This document shows, piece by piece, positions 40,985 through 48,997 of a DNA stretch of 64,000 nt. The notes beneath the pieces are model-generated. The model did not search any database. It was not told where the DNA came from and saw nothing but the letters and a program-made list of their open reading frames with translations. Positions within the stretch are counted from its first letter, which is position 1. Each line of letters begins with the position of its first letter. The position numbers were made by a program, and so were the translations under genes. The DNA lies in the NCBI GenBank assembly GCA_016903675.1, contig JADQBA010000020.1:1-64000 (forward strand), read 5' to 3'. Source of the DNA: Stigonema ocellatum SAG 48.90 = DSM 106950. Its GTDB lineage: Bacteria > Cyanobacteriota > Cyanobacteriia > Cyanobacteriales > Nostocaceae.

Positions 40985-41731
40985 ATGAAGGGAAAATATT
41001 TGACCCTTATGGGTACAGCCCTGATTCTGGTACTCAGCAGCAAAGCTGTTGATGCCCAAGCAGCAAAGTTCCGTGTTCAACAGATTAACGACGCTAGTGG
41101 TGGTCCGGCTGTTACCCCGTCTACTGGCGAACCTATTAGCCAAGCTCCTAGCACATCCACTAGCGAATCCAAACCACGCAAGCTGCGACCAGACGTGTTG
41201 AAAATTTTGTGTCAGGACTTCCCGCTAAATTCCCAATGTCAAGGTAGCTCGGCAACAAAACCAGACTCATCAAGTGGCAGTACATCAGAGACGGGTAAAA
41301 AACCAAAACCTGAAAAACTACCGAATACAACTACACCAGGGACAGCACCATCTGACACAGGCACTCCAGGTAGCCGTAGAGGTCTACCCCCAGACTCTGC
41401 CCCATTATCTAATCCCCCAGGTGGTCCTGGTACTCCTGACAACACCAACCCATCAGGAACCTCAAACCCTCCTAGTGATTCTGGTACTCCAGGTAGTAGT
41501 ACTCAAGAAAAAGTCCCAACCACAACTACACCAGGTACAGCGCCATCTGACACAGGCACCCCAGGCAGCCGTAGAGGTCTACCCCCAGACTCTGCTCCAT
41601 TATCTCCACCCTCTGGCACAGGTACACCTGATAACACCACCCCATCAGGAGGCACAAACCCTGGTGATTCCAGCGCTCCTGGCAGCATAACCCAACCTGG
41701 CAGTGTTCCAGCTCCAAGAACAGCTCCTTAA
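40985..41731 (+). CDS. Exported Pro/Ser/Thr-rich repeat protein
   Basis: A 248-residue protein with a signal peptide (LTLMGTALILVLSSKAVDAQA), a short domain with two cysteines (PDVLKILCQDFPLNSQCQG), then low-complexity sequence. A unit of about 60 residues, TTTPGTAPSDTGTPGSRRGL then PPDSAPLS, is present twice (from about residues 117 and 182), a recent duplication visible in DNA too. Probably an exported or cell-surface linker-rich protein. Function unknown. Confidence 0.75.
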   Translation: MKGKYLTLMGTALILVLSSKAVDAQAAKFRVQQINDASGGPAVTPSTGEPISQAPSTSTSESKPRKLRPDVLKILCQDFPLNSQCQGSSATKPDSSSGSTSETGKKPKPEKLPNTTTPGTAPSDTGTPGSRRGLPPDSAPLSNPPGGPGTPDNTNPSGTSNPPSDSGTPGSSTQEKVPTTTTPGTAPSDTGTPGSRRGLPPDSAPLSPPSGTGTPDNTTPSGGTNPGDSSAPGSITQPGSVPAPRTAP

Positions 41732-41756
41732 TTAAAGCAAAATATCCTACCAAAAG

Positions 41757-41786
41757 AAGGCAAAAAGTTAGTTTTGCCTTTTTTTT
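41757..41786 (+). terminator. Intrinsic terminator
   Basis: AAGGCAAAA (41757-41765), loop AGTTAG, complement TTTTGCCTT (41772-41780), then a T run. It lies between convergent genes and could serve both. Confidence 0.9.
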
Positions 41787-41788
41787 CT

Positions 41789-42271
41789 TCAATTCCTGTG
41801 AGTTGAATTCGGTGTTTTTTGAAGGGTAGAAATTAGTAGGCAGACAATGCCAATATTAATAAATGTATCTGCCAAATTAAATACTGGAAAGTTAATCAGT
41901 CGAAAATCGAGAAAATCAACGACGTGACCTAAAACAAAGCGATCTATACCATTCCCGATCGCTCCGCCTAAAATCAACCCATAGCCTACCTGATCCCAAC
42001 GATTTAACGCTCTCCCAAACAATGCTAACGCTATCAACGCACAAGATACTGCCAAAGATAGCCAGCGTAACCACTCTACTTTCCCTGCGAACAGACTAAA
42101 AGCAGCGCCAGTGTTGGTGACATAGGTGAGGTGAAATACCCCCCTGATAAGTGGTTGTGTCTGTCCAAATCTAAAGGTTTGCACCACCCAGTGTTTTGTG
42201 AGTTGGTCTAAGAAAAAAACCATTAAGGCACCTATCCAGAAGAGGCGATTTTTTAAATGCATAAAGAACAA
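41789..42271 (-). CDS. lspA: Lipoprotein signal peptidase (signal peptidase II)
   Basis: A 160-residue inner-membrane aspartyl protease that cleaves prolipoprotein signal peptides. Four membrane segments are seen. The catalytic Asp residues lie in GGAIGNGIDRFVLGHVVDFL and FNLADTFINIGI. The start may be the fourth codon (MHLKNRL). It is downstream of bioY on the same strand. Confidence 0.93.
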   Translation of the reverse strand: MFFMHLKNRLFWIGALMVFFLDQLTKHWVVQTFRFGQTQPLIRGVFHLTYVTNTGAAFSLFAGKVEWLRWLSLAVSCALIALALFGRALNRWDQVGYGLILGGAIGNGIDRFVLGHVVDFLDFRLINFPVFNLADTFINIGIVCLLISTLQKTPNSTHRN

Positions 42272-42398
42272 AATAGGGGTGTAGGGGGGTAAGGGTGTAG
42301 GGGTGTAGGGGAACCTTTACACCTACCCCCGTTGCAGACTCAGTCAGTCTTTGGTATAAAAAATAACTAACAATTAACAATCAACTAACAACTAACAA

Positions 42399-42986
42399 CT
42401 AATAAAACATAAAGTGTCGTAAAATATACGCTATTACGGTGACAGCACAGACTACAGCTAGCTGTCCTGGGAGTGCAAACCAAGAGTATTTAAGAATTAC
42501 TTGCATCAAAGGCAGAGCTTCTGTGGTTTTCCACTGAAAAATATAGCTGATAATCAAATACGTAATACCGCAGACGTGGACAGTTAACAAACCACAAAAA
42601 CAACTAAACGCTAAACTTTCCAGTCTTGGTCTTGCTTTAAAGGCAAAAAAGCCACAAATCCATGCACCAGGAATGAAACCTAACAAGTAGCCAAATTGGG
42701 ACAGCCTGACATAACCGATACCGCCACCCTCAGCAAAAACGGGTAACAAGGTTAAACCCATAACTAAATAAGCAATTTGGGAGAGGGCACCAGCATTTTT
42801 GCCGCCTAAACAACCAACTAGCAACACCGCGCCAATTTGATAGGTGACACCTAGAGAAAAAGTATGAATTCCGAGCTTACTCCAACTCCAAGGTAAGGTG
42901 GTGACATAGGCTTCTAGGAAGGTACCACCCATCGTTAGCAGTAAGCCAATCATAGACCAGAGTAATTGATTGGATGCGGCTAACAT
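42399..42986 (-). CDS. bioY: BioY biotin transporter S component
   Basis: A 195-residue, six-helix membrane protein of the BioY family that captures biotin for uptake, with or without an ECF module. Typical sequence: LGVTYQIGAVLLVGCLGGKN, GALSQIAYLVMGLTLLPVFA and RLSQFGYLLGFIPGAWICG. No ECF ATPase genes are nearby. Directly upstream of lspA on the same strand, with a GTGTAGGGG-type repeat between. Confidence 0.9.
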   Translation of the reverse strand: MLAASNQLLWSMIGLLLTMGGTFLEAYVTTLPWSWSKLGIHTFSLGVTYQIGAVLLVGCLGGKNAGALSQIAYLVMGLTLLPVFAEGGGIGYVRLSQFGYLLGFIPGAWICGFFAFKARPRLESLAFSCFCGLLTVHVCGITYLIISYIFQWKTTEALPLMQVILKYSWFALPGQLAVVCAVTVIAYILRHFMFY

Positions 42987-43222
42987 TTACAAGGCACTCA
43001 TGTAAAAAATTCCCAAAAGATTCTCAAATAGAATTCTATTGTTTTCATTTTTAACCAATAAAAGTCCTAAACTACCATTGTTGCCTAAACAGTATTTTGC
43101 TCATTTTTATAATACATTTGTACTTCATGTATGATTTGTGTCCCGAATGCAACTGATGAGCCATCAGATTTTTTAGGAATTGAAGAAAATTAAATTTTTT
43201 CAAAAAATTAAGAAAAGATTCT

Positions 43223-43266
43223 AGTTCAAAGAATTTAACCTTCTGTTGACTACAAAGATGTACAAT
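43223..43266 (+). promoter_or_regulatory. Candidate Pho box and -10 element upstream of pstS
   Basis: AGTTCAAA (43223), TTTAACCT (43234) and GTTGACTA (43245) are spaced 11 bases apart, as in SphR/PhoB boxes made of 8-base direct repeats. A -10-like TACAAT lies at 43261-43266, 39 bases before the pstS ATG. Phosphate control of pst operons is established; this site is a visual match only. Confidence 0.5.
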
Positions 43267-43305
43267 ATATACGCGAATCGGGACATTTCCTAAAAATTCA
43301 CATTT

Positions 43306-44487
43306 ATGCTTTTCCGTTCCCCTGTAAAGAATCGTGCTCACATAACGAGAGCAATTTCAGTACTAGCACTGACAGTCAGCTTGGCTGCTTGTGGTGGTGG
43401 ACAGCAAGGTCCAAATAATGCTGCCAGTACTAACGAAGCATCTCCGGGTGCTGCTACTAATACTGCTGCTTCGAGTCAAGGAAAACTGGATCTTGGTGGC
43501 AATGTATCCTTAACTGGTGCAGGGGCATCTTTCCCAGCACCACTCTACCAGACCTGGTTTCAGAACTTGAAGCAGAAATATCCCAATCTCCAAGTTAACT
43601 ACCAGTCGGTTGGTAGCGGTGCTGGAGTTCAGCAATTTACCGCAGGTACTGTAGACTTTGGTGCCAGCGACGTTGCCATGACCGATCAAGAAATCCAGAA
43701 GGTGCAACGGGGTGTTATTTTGCTACCGATGACTGCTGGTTCCATTGTGCTATCTTACAACCTGCCTAACCTTCAGCAGCCGCTAAAGTTAACACGGGCA
43801 GTTTATGGCGATATCTTCCTTGGTAATATCAAATCTTGGAATGACCCCAAAATTGCTGCTGCTAACCCAGGTGTCAACCTTCCTAACCAGCCAATCGCAG
43901 TTGTGCATCGTTCTGATGGTAGTGGCACCACGGGTGTGTTTACGCAACACCTCGCTGCTATTAATCCGCTGTGGAAGACCAAAGTAGGCAGCGGCAAAAC
44001 TGTTAACTGGCCTGTGGGAGTTGGTGCAAAGGGTAATGAAGGTGTTACAGCCCAAATCACACAAACTGCTGGTGCCATTGGTTACGTAGAGTATGGCTAC
44101 GCCAAAAACCAGAACCTCAAGTTTGCTGCTTTGGAAAATAAAGCAGGTAAAGTTGTTGAAGCCAACGAACAATCGGCATCTAAAACTCTCGAATCAGTAA
44201 CCTTGCCAGCAGATCTCCGTGCTTTTATTACAGACCCAGATGGGCCAGAATCCTATCCAATAGTAACCTACACTTGGCTTTTGGCTTACAAGCAATATCC
44301 CGATAAGGCAAAAGCCAAAGCCATCGAAGCGATGATTGAGTACGGCTTGAATGAGGGTCAGAAAGAGAGTTCAAAACTAGGGTATGTTCCTCTACCCCAA
44401 AACGTGATTCAGAAAGTGGCAGATGCCGCGCAGCAAATTAGCCCAGATTATAAAATAAACGTAGCAAGCACTGGCGCTGCTAAGTAA
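43306..44487 (+). CDS. pstS: Phosphate ABC transporter substrate-binding protein
   Basis: A 393-residue periplasmic lipoprotein, with a lipobox in VSLAACGGG, that binds phosphate. Phosphate-site motifs: LTGAGASFPAPLYQTWF, SVGSGAGVQQFTAGTVDFGA (Ser/Gly loop with Asp), and VVHRSDGSGTTGVFTQHL. It is the first gene of the pstSCAB operon, 78 bases before pstC. Confidence 0.95.
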   Translation: MLFRSPVKNRAHITRAISVLALTVSLAACGGGQQGPNNAASTNEASPGAATNTAASSQGKLDLGGNVSLTGAGASFPAPLYQTWFQNLKQKYPNLQVNYQSVGSGAGVQQFTAGTVDFGASDVAMTDQEIQKVQRGVILLPMTAGSIVLSYNLPNLQQPLKLTRAVYGDIFLGNIKSWNDPKIAAANPGVNLPNQPIAVVHRSDGSGTTGVFTQHLAAINPLWKTKVGSGKTVNWPVGVGAKGNEGVTAQITQTAGAIGYVEYGYAKNQNLKFAALENKAGKVVEANEQSASKTLESVTLPADLRAFITDPDGPESYPIVTYTWLLAYKQYPDKAKAKAIEAMIEYGLNEGQKESSKLGYVPLPQNVIQKVADAAQQISPDYKINVASTGAAK

Positions 44488-44565
44488 TAGTCATTTGTAC
44501 TAATGACCCATGACCGATATTTGGTTCGCTCCCACTTTTTCGACTGTTAATGGGTAAAATCATCC

Positions 44566-45516
44566 ATGAATACACAAGCCCAGAATCGTCAACAAATAAT
44601 TAGACCTCTCACTGAAACAGAAAAGTCACTGGATAGTGGCTTTATTTTGTTGACTCGGATTTTTGCAGTGGCGATCGCTTTCATTTTATTATGCATAGCG
44701 TTTCAAGTTGCCAAGTTGGCGATGCCAGCCATCCTCAAATTTGGTGCTTACTTTTTAGTTAACAGCACTTGGAACCCAGTAAATGATGACTACGGAGCAC
44801 TTCCACAAATTTATGGAACTTTAGTGAGTGCTTTGATTGGTCTGCTGATAGCTGTACCCATTGGCGTTGGCACCGCTTTGTTACTAAGCGAAAAGTTGCT
44901 ACCATCACCTATCGAGGTGATAGTGGTTTTCTTAGTAGAACTGCTAGCAGCCATTCCTAGCGTTGTGTATGGAGTATGGGGGATTTTTGTTTTGATTCCC
45001 CTCATAGCGCCCGTGGGACAATGGCTCAATACTAACTTAGGCTTTTTGCCAATTTTTAGCACCCCTCCAGCAGGACCTGGGTTGTTTCCAGCAGGAGTCA
45101 TCTTAGCAATTATGACTTTGCCAATCATCACAGCCATCTCCCGCGATGCTTTGATTTCCGTACCACCCAGTTTACGCCAAGCAGCTTTCGGATTAGGAGC
45201 GACTCGGTGGGAAACGATTTTTAAAGTTCTCATCCCAGCAGCCTTTTCTGGCATCGTGAGTGCTATAATGCTCGCCCTTGGTCGGGCGATGGGAGAAACA
45301 ATGGCTGTGACGATGATAATTGGTAACTCCAACAACATTAGCGCCTCCATCTTCGCCCCTTCCAATACCATCGCTTCTTTATTGGCAAGCCAATTCTCAG
45401 AAGCAAGTGGTCTGCAAATCAGTGCATTGATGTTTGCCGCTTTAGTTCTGTTTGTTTTAACTCTTATAGTTAACATTTTCGCAGAGCTAATCGTTCTCCG
45501 AGTGAAGCGACTGTAA
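44566..45516 (+). CDS. pstC: Phosphate ABC transporter permease PstC
   Basis: A 316-residue inner-membrane permease with six predicted helices. The cytoplasmic EAA loop that contacts PstB is seen as ISVPPSLRQAAFGLGATRWE. It is the partner of PstA; the gap to pstA is 18 bases. Confidence 0.94.
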   Translation: MNTQAQNRQQIIRPLTETEKSLDSGFILLTRIFAVAIAFILLCIAFQVAKLAMPAILKFGAYFLVNSTWNPVNDDYGALPQIYGTLVSALIGLLIAVPIGVGTALLLSEKLLPSPIEVIVVFLVELLAAIPSVVYGVWGIFVLIPLIAPVGQWLNTNLGFLPIFSTPPAGPGLFPAGVILAIMTLPIITAISRDALISVPPSLRQAAFGLGATRWETIFKVLIPAAFSGIVSAIMLALGRAMGETMAVTMIIGNSNNISASIFAPSNTIASLLASQFSEASGLQISALMFAALVLFVLTLIVNIFAELIVLRVKRL

Positions 45517-45534
45517 AATCTGGGTGTTTCAATC

Positions 45535-46428
45535 ATGACCAATGCTTTTCCAGACCAACCCTCTCATGGATTTGTTCCTGGGAGTCTGAATCGTTCCTCT
45601 ACATCTCCCCGGACACTGTTTAGCACGGTGATGACAGTTTTGGCATTTGTCTGTGGGATATTGGCTCTTCTGCCGTTATTGGCAGTGCTTTCTTACGTCC
45701 TCATTCAAGGCTTCAGCAGTCTCAGCCTGAACCTGTTTACCCAATTACCACCGCCGCCGTCGGTACCAGGAGGAGGCTTTGCCAATGCCATTGTAGGTAC
45801 ACTGATTATGGTAGGATTGGGTGCCCTCATTAGCGTTCCCGTAGGAGTGTTGGCAGCAATTTATCTGACAGAATTTAGTTCTGGTAGAGAAAGGCGTGGG
45901 ATTCGCTTTGCTACTAACGTTCTCAGCGGAGTTCCCTCCATCATTGCTGGTGTTTTTGCTTACGGTATTATCGTCGCTACAACAAAAACTTACTCAGCTG
46001 TAGCTGGAGGTGCAGCTTTGGCAATTTTGATGTTGCCAATTATTGTGCGAACCACTGACGAAGCTTTGCAATTAGTATCACAAGATTTGCGACAAGCATC
46101 TGTGGGGCTAGGTGCGACTAACTTTCAAACAGTCTCACAGGTGGTTTTGCCAGCAGCTGTACCAGCAATTGTCACTGGGACAACTTTAGCCATCGCCCGT
46201 GCGGCTGGAGAAACTGCACCGTTAATATTTACGGCTCTATTCTCCCAGAACTGGACTAATACCTTATTCGCACCCACCGCTTCTCTTGCTGTTTTGGTTT
46301 ACAACTTCGCAACTTCTCCTTTTAAAAACCAACAGTCACTAGCTTGGGCGGCGTCTCTGATTTTAGTGTTGCTCGTTCTGCTAACTTCGATCATCGCACG
46401 TTGGGCAACTAGTCGCAAAATTAAATAA
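45535..46428 (+). CDS. pstA: Phosphate ABC transporter permease PstA
   Basis: A 297-residue second permease with six helices. Typical segments: GGFANAIVGTLIMVGLGALI, VLSGVPSIIAGVFAYGII and the EAA loop QDLRQASVGLGATNFQTVSQ. It forms the channel with PstC. Confidence 0.94.
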   Translation: MTNAFPDQPSHGFVPGSLNRSSTSPRTLFSTVMTVLAFVCGILALLPLLAVLSYVLIQGFSSLSLNLFTQLPPPPSVPGGGFANAIVGTLIMVGLGALISVPVGVLAAIYLTEFSSGRERRGIRFATNVLSGVPSIIAGVFAYGIIVATTKTYSAVAGGAALAILMLPIIVRTTDEALQLVSQDLRQASVGLGATNFQTVSQVVLPAAVPAIVTGTTLAIARAAGETAPLIFTALFSQNWTNTLFAPTASLAVLVYNFATSPFKNQQSLAWAASLILVLLVLLTSIIARWATSRKIK

Positions 46429-46464
46429 GAAAAGCAAACCGAAAGTTTAACTACAGTAATAGAT

Positions 46465-47268
46465 ATGACTACTAACATTAGGGATGCGAATCAAACCGAC
46501 AACGTGTTACGTACAGAAGGTATTAACGTTTACTACGGTAGTTTTTTGGCATTACGCGATATTTGGCTAAATATCCCGAAAAATCGGGTGACAGCCTTTA
46601 TTGGTCCGTCTGGATGTGGTAAAAGTACGTTACTGCGATGTTATAACCGTCTCAATGACCTCATTGAATCATTTCGGGCAGAAGGTAAAATTTTTTACAA
46701 TGACGAAGACCTGTATGCACCCAATGTTGACCCTGTAGAAGTGCGTCGCCGGATTGGGATGGTGTTTCAAAGACCAAACCCCTTTCCTAAATCAATTTAT
46801 GACAATGTCGCCTTTGGACCGAGACTCAACGGTTATAAAGGTAATATGGATGAATTGGTAGAGCGATCGCTTAAGCAAGCGGCTCTGTGGGATGAAGCCA
46901 AAGACAAACTGCGCCAAAGTGGTTTATCTCTATCTGGTGGACAACAACAGCGTCTGTGTATTGCTCGTGCGATCGCCACTCAACCTGACGTCATTTTAAT
47001 GGATGAACCTTGCTCCGCCCTTGACCCCATTTCCACCCTGCGGGTTGAAGACTTGATACACGAACTCAAAGAGCAGTATACCATCATTATCGTCACCCAC
47101 AGTATGTCTCAAGCATCGCGGGTATCGGATATGACTGCCTTTTTTAACGTCAATACTACAGAAGGAACTCGCAGTGGCTACTTAGTAGAGTACGACCAAA
47201 CGGAAAGTATTTTCCAAAATCCTCAGCAGGAAGACACTAAGCGATACGTCAGCGGTAAATTTGGTTAA
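46465..47268 (+). CDS. pstB: Phosphate ABC transporter ATPase PstB
   Basis: A 267-residue ATPase with Walker A GPSGCGKSTLLRCYNRLND, Q-loop VFQRPNPFPKSIYDN, signature LSGGQQQRLCIARA and Walker B VILMDEPCSALDP, plus the H-loop VTHSM. The NRLND and NPFP phrases are diagnostic for PstB. It is the last gene of the operon; no phoU follows. Confidence 0.96.
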   Translation: MTTNIRDANQTDNVLRTEGINVYYGSFLALRDIWLNIPKNRVTAFIGPSGCGKSTLLRCYNRLNDLIESFRAEGKIFYNDEDLYAPNVDPVEVRRRIGMVFQRPNPFPKSIYDNVAFGPRLNGYKGNMDELVERSLKQAALWDEAKDKLRQSGLSLSGGQQQRLCIARAIATQPDVILMDEPCSALDPISTLRVEDLIHELKEQYTIIIVTHSMSQASRVSDMTAFFNVNTTEGTRSGYLVEYDQTESIFQNPQQEDTKRYVSGKFG

Positions 47269-47409
47269 TGTTCCCGATTCTTTATTTATGTTTGTGGGGT
47301 GCGTTACGAGAACCGTAGCGCATCTTCATTTTGGGTAGTCAGGCTGCTTTGGAGGCAGCAGCCCTCTGGGAATGCATTCCCACGCTCTGCGTGGGAACGA
47401 GGACGGTGA

Positions 47410-47480
47410 AGCGGGCGGCGGGAATCGAACCCGCATGATCAGCTTGGAAGGCTGGAGTTTTACCACTAAACTACGCCCGC
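47410..47480 (-). tRNA. trnG-UCC: tRNA-Gly (anticodon UCC)
   Basis: On the minus strand the cloverleaf reads GCGGGCG (acceptor), GTTTAGTGGTAAAAC (D arm), CCAGC-CTTCCAA-GCTGA (anticodon arm, TCC), CGGGTTCGATTCCCG (T arm), CGCCCGC. Length is 71 nt and 3' CCA is not encoded. One C-A mismatch sits at the outer pair of the anticodon stem. Confidence 0.95.
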
Positions 47481-47527
47481 ATTTTTTTACTTTAAACACT
47501 ATAACACAACTTCAGCAAAAAATCAAG

Positions 47528-48838
47528 CTATCGACGCTCTATTTTTATGCGTAGAACTTGTTCGGTAGTAGGCGATGCTTTACCTTTGGTAGTTGCTTGA
47601 GTAAACTCCACACCTTTGAACATTTCATCGGCACATTTCTGGTATTGGCTTCTTTGTGCTACTGGTACATCTTGTGGATAGACCGTGAGATTAGTTACCT
47701 TGCCTTGGTTATTATCAATCCAAAAGTCAACTCGAAAATCTTTAGCCTGAGAATTGGATTCTGTGTTCAGTGCAGGACATCTCCATGGTATTGTACTTAT
47801 CTTTGGTTTAGCTGGGTTGTCTGGTACATCCCTTTTTAATTCATCTGATTTTACTTCCAGTGTCGCTAATGCGATTCCTCCTCCGTTTTGACTTAATGGT
47901 GTTCCCTTCCCAGGGTTAATATGACTACCAGGTTGTCTAGGGAGACGACTAGGTAAACTCGGCTGTGGAGATGGTGGTGGTTCTAGTTGCTGACCTATCA
48001 CGGGTGAGGAGTTTGGTGAGGAAGGACTAGTGGTTGGATCTGTAACGTTAGGAGACGGCAATAAAGGCTGTTTTGGTTGACCTGATGCTAGTAAATCTTG
48101 TTGTCCCCATGTGTTTGTACCTCTATGGACAGGAGTTTGTGGTGGTGGTGTTGGCTGTAGATTTTTCAGGACAGAAGTCTTTGGTGATTGTGCGATCGCC
48201 CGCTTTATGCGTCTGTTGTGAGGAATCTTGGGCGAGGGTGTTGGTTGTGGACTAAGATTTTCACGAGTCTCTGGCGATTGTGTGAGATTAGGTTCTATGT
48301 TGTCAGCAATCTCTGGCGAGAATGTTGACTCTGGCTTCAGTATCAGTTTAGGTTTTGTCTTTGATGGTGGTGTTTTTTGTACAGCAGTCAGTTTTTTCGG
48401 AGGTTTCTTGGGTAAAACTTGAGTCTCTCTTTGAGAAATCGTGATTTGTTTGGTGTGAGGGAAAGCAAAAGTATAGCTATCTTTAGAAGTTGAGGGAGAT
48501 TTTGCTGTGAAATTCTGTTGAGAGACTTGCTTTGGTAAACTCGTTGATCTCAACCTTTGAGTTGTGGATGGTGGATTTGGTAAAACTGATTTTGCTTTTG
48601 AGTGGGGTTTAGCTTTGGATTGTGCTTTTGGGGAAAACTCCATATATTCAATTGGGATAGGAGCATTTTTTTGCTGCTGGGACAATAGGCTAAACCCAGA
48701 TAAGCGCATTAGCCAAAACAGCAGAAAGTGGAGCACAACTGAACCTGTAGCTACAGCAATCCACAAACTTGGTGGATCGGTGTGTCGCCTCCATGTATTA
48801 TCTGGAATTGGAGTTTGGCCAGCAAATGATTGAGTCAT
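47528..48838 (-). CDS. TonB-like energy transducer
   Basis: A 436-residue protein. One transmembrane helix near 27-48 (WIAVATGSVVLHFLLFWLM) is followed by about 300 residues of Pro/Ser/Lys-rich low-complexity linker. The C-terminal domain of about 75 residues (RVDFWIDNNQGKVTNLTVYP ... CADEMFKGVEFTQATTKGK) has a TonB-C-like pattern. It probably spans the periplasm to energise outer-membrane receptors. No exbB/exbD genes are seen nearby, so the assignment rests on architecture. Confidence 0.7.
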   Translation of the reverse strand: MTQSFAGQTPIPDNTWRRHTDPPSLWIAVATGSVVLHFLLFWLMRLSGFSLLSQQQKNAPIPIEYMEFSPKAQSKAKPHSKAKSVLPNPPSTTQRLRSTSLPKQVSQQNFTAKSPSTSKDSYTFAFPHTKQITISQRETQVLPKKPPKKLTAVQKTPPSKTKPKLILKPESTFSPEIADNIEPNLTQSPETRENLSPQPTPSPKIPHNRRIKRAIAQSPKTSVLKNLQPTPPPQTPVHRGTNTWGQQDLLASGQPKQPLLPSPNVTDPTTSPSSPNSSPVIGQQLEPPPSPQPSLPSRLPRQPGSHINPGKGTPLSQNGGGIALATLEVKSDELKRDVPDNPAKPKISTIPWRCPALNTESNSQAKDFRVDFWIDNNQGKVTNLTVYPQDVPVAQRSQYQKCADEMFKGVEFTQATTKGKASPTTEQVLRIKIERR

Positions 48839-48840
48839 AT

Positions 48841-48996
48841 ATTTATTTTGTTGGTTGTTGGTTGTTGGTTGTTAGTTGTTGGTTGTTGGTTGTTAGTTGT
48901 TGGTTGTTGGTTGTTAGTTGTTGGTTGGAACCAAACACCAATCCCCAATCCCCAATCCCCAATCCCCAATCACCAAACAACAATCACCAAACAACA
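48841..48996. repeat. TTGGTTGTTAG and CCCCAAT tandem repeats
   Basis: Units of TTGTTGGTTG/TTGTTAGTTG fill about 48,850-48,925. CCCCAATCCCCAAT units and CAAACAACAATCAC units follow to about 48,996. They lie between two minus-strand genes. Open frames across them are artefacts. Confidence 0.85.
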
Positions 48997-48997
48997 A

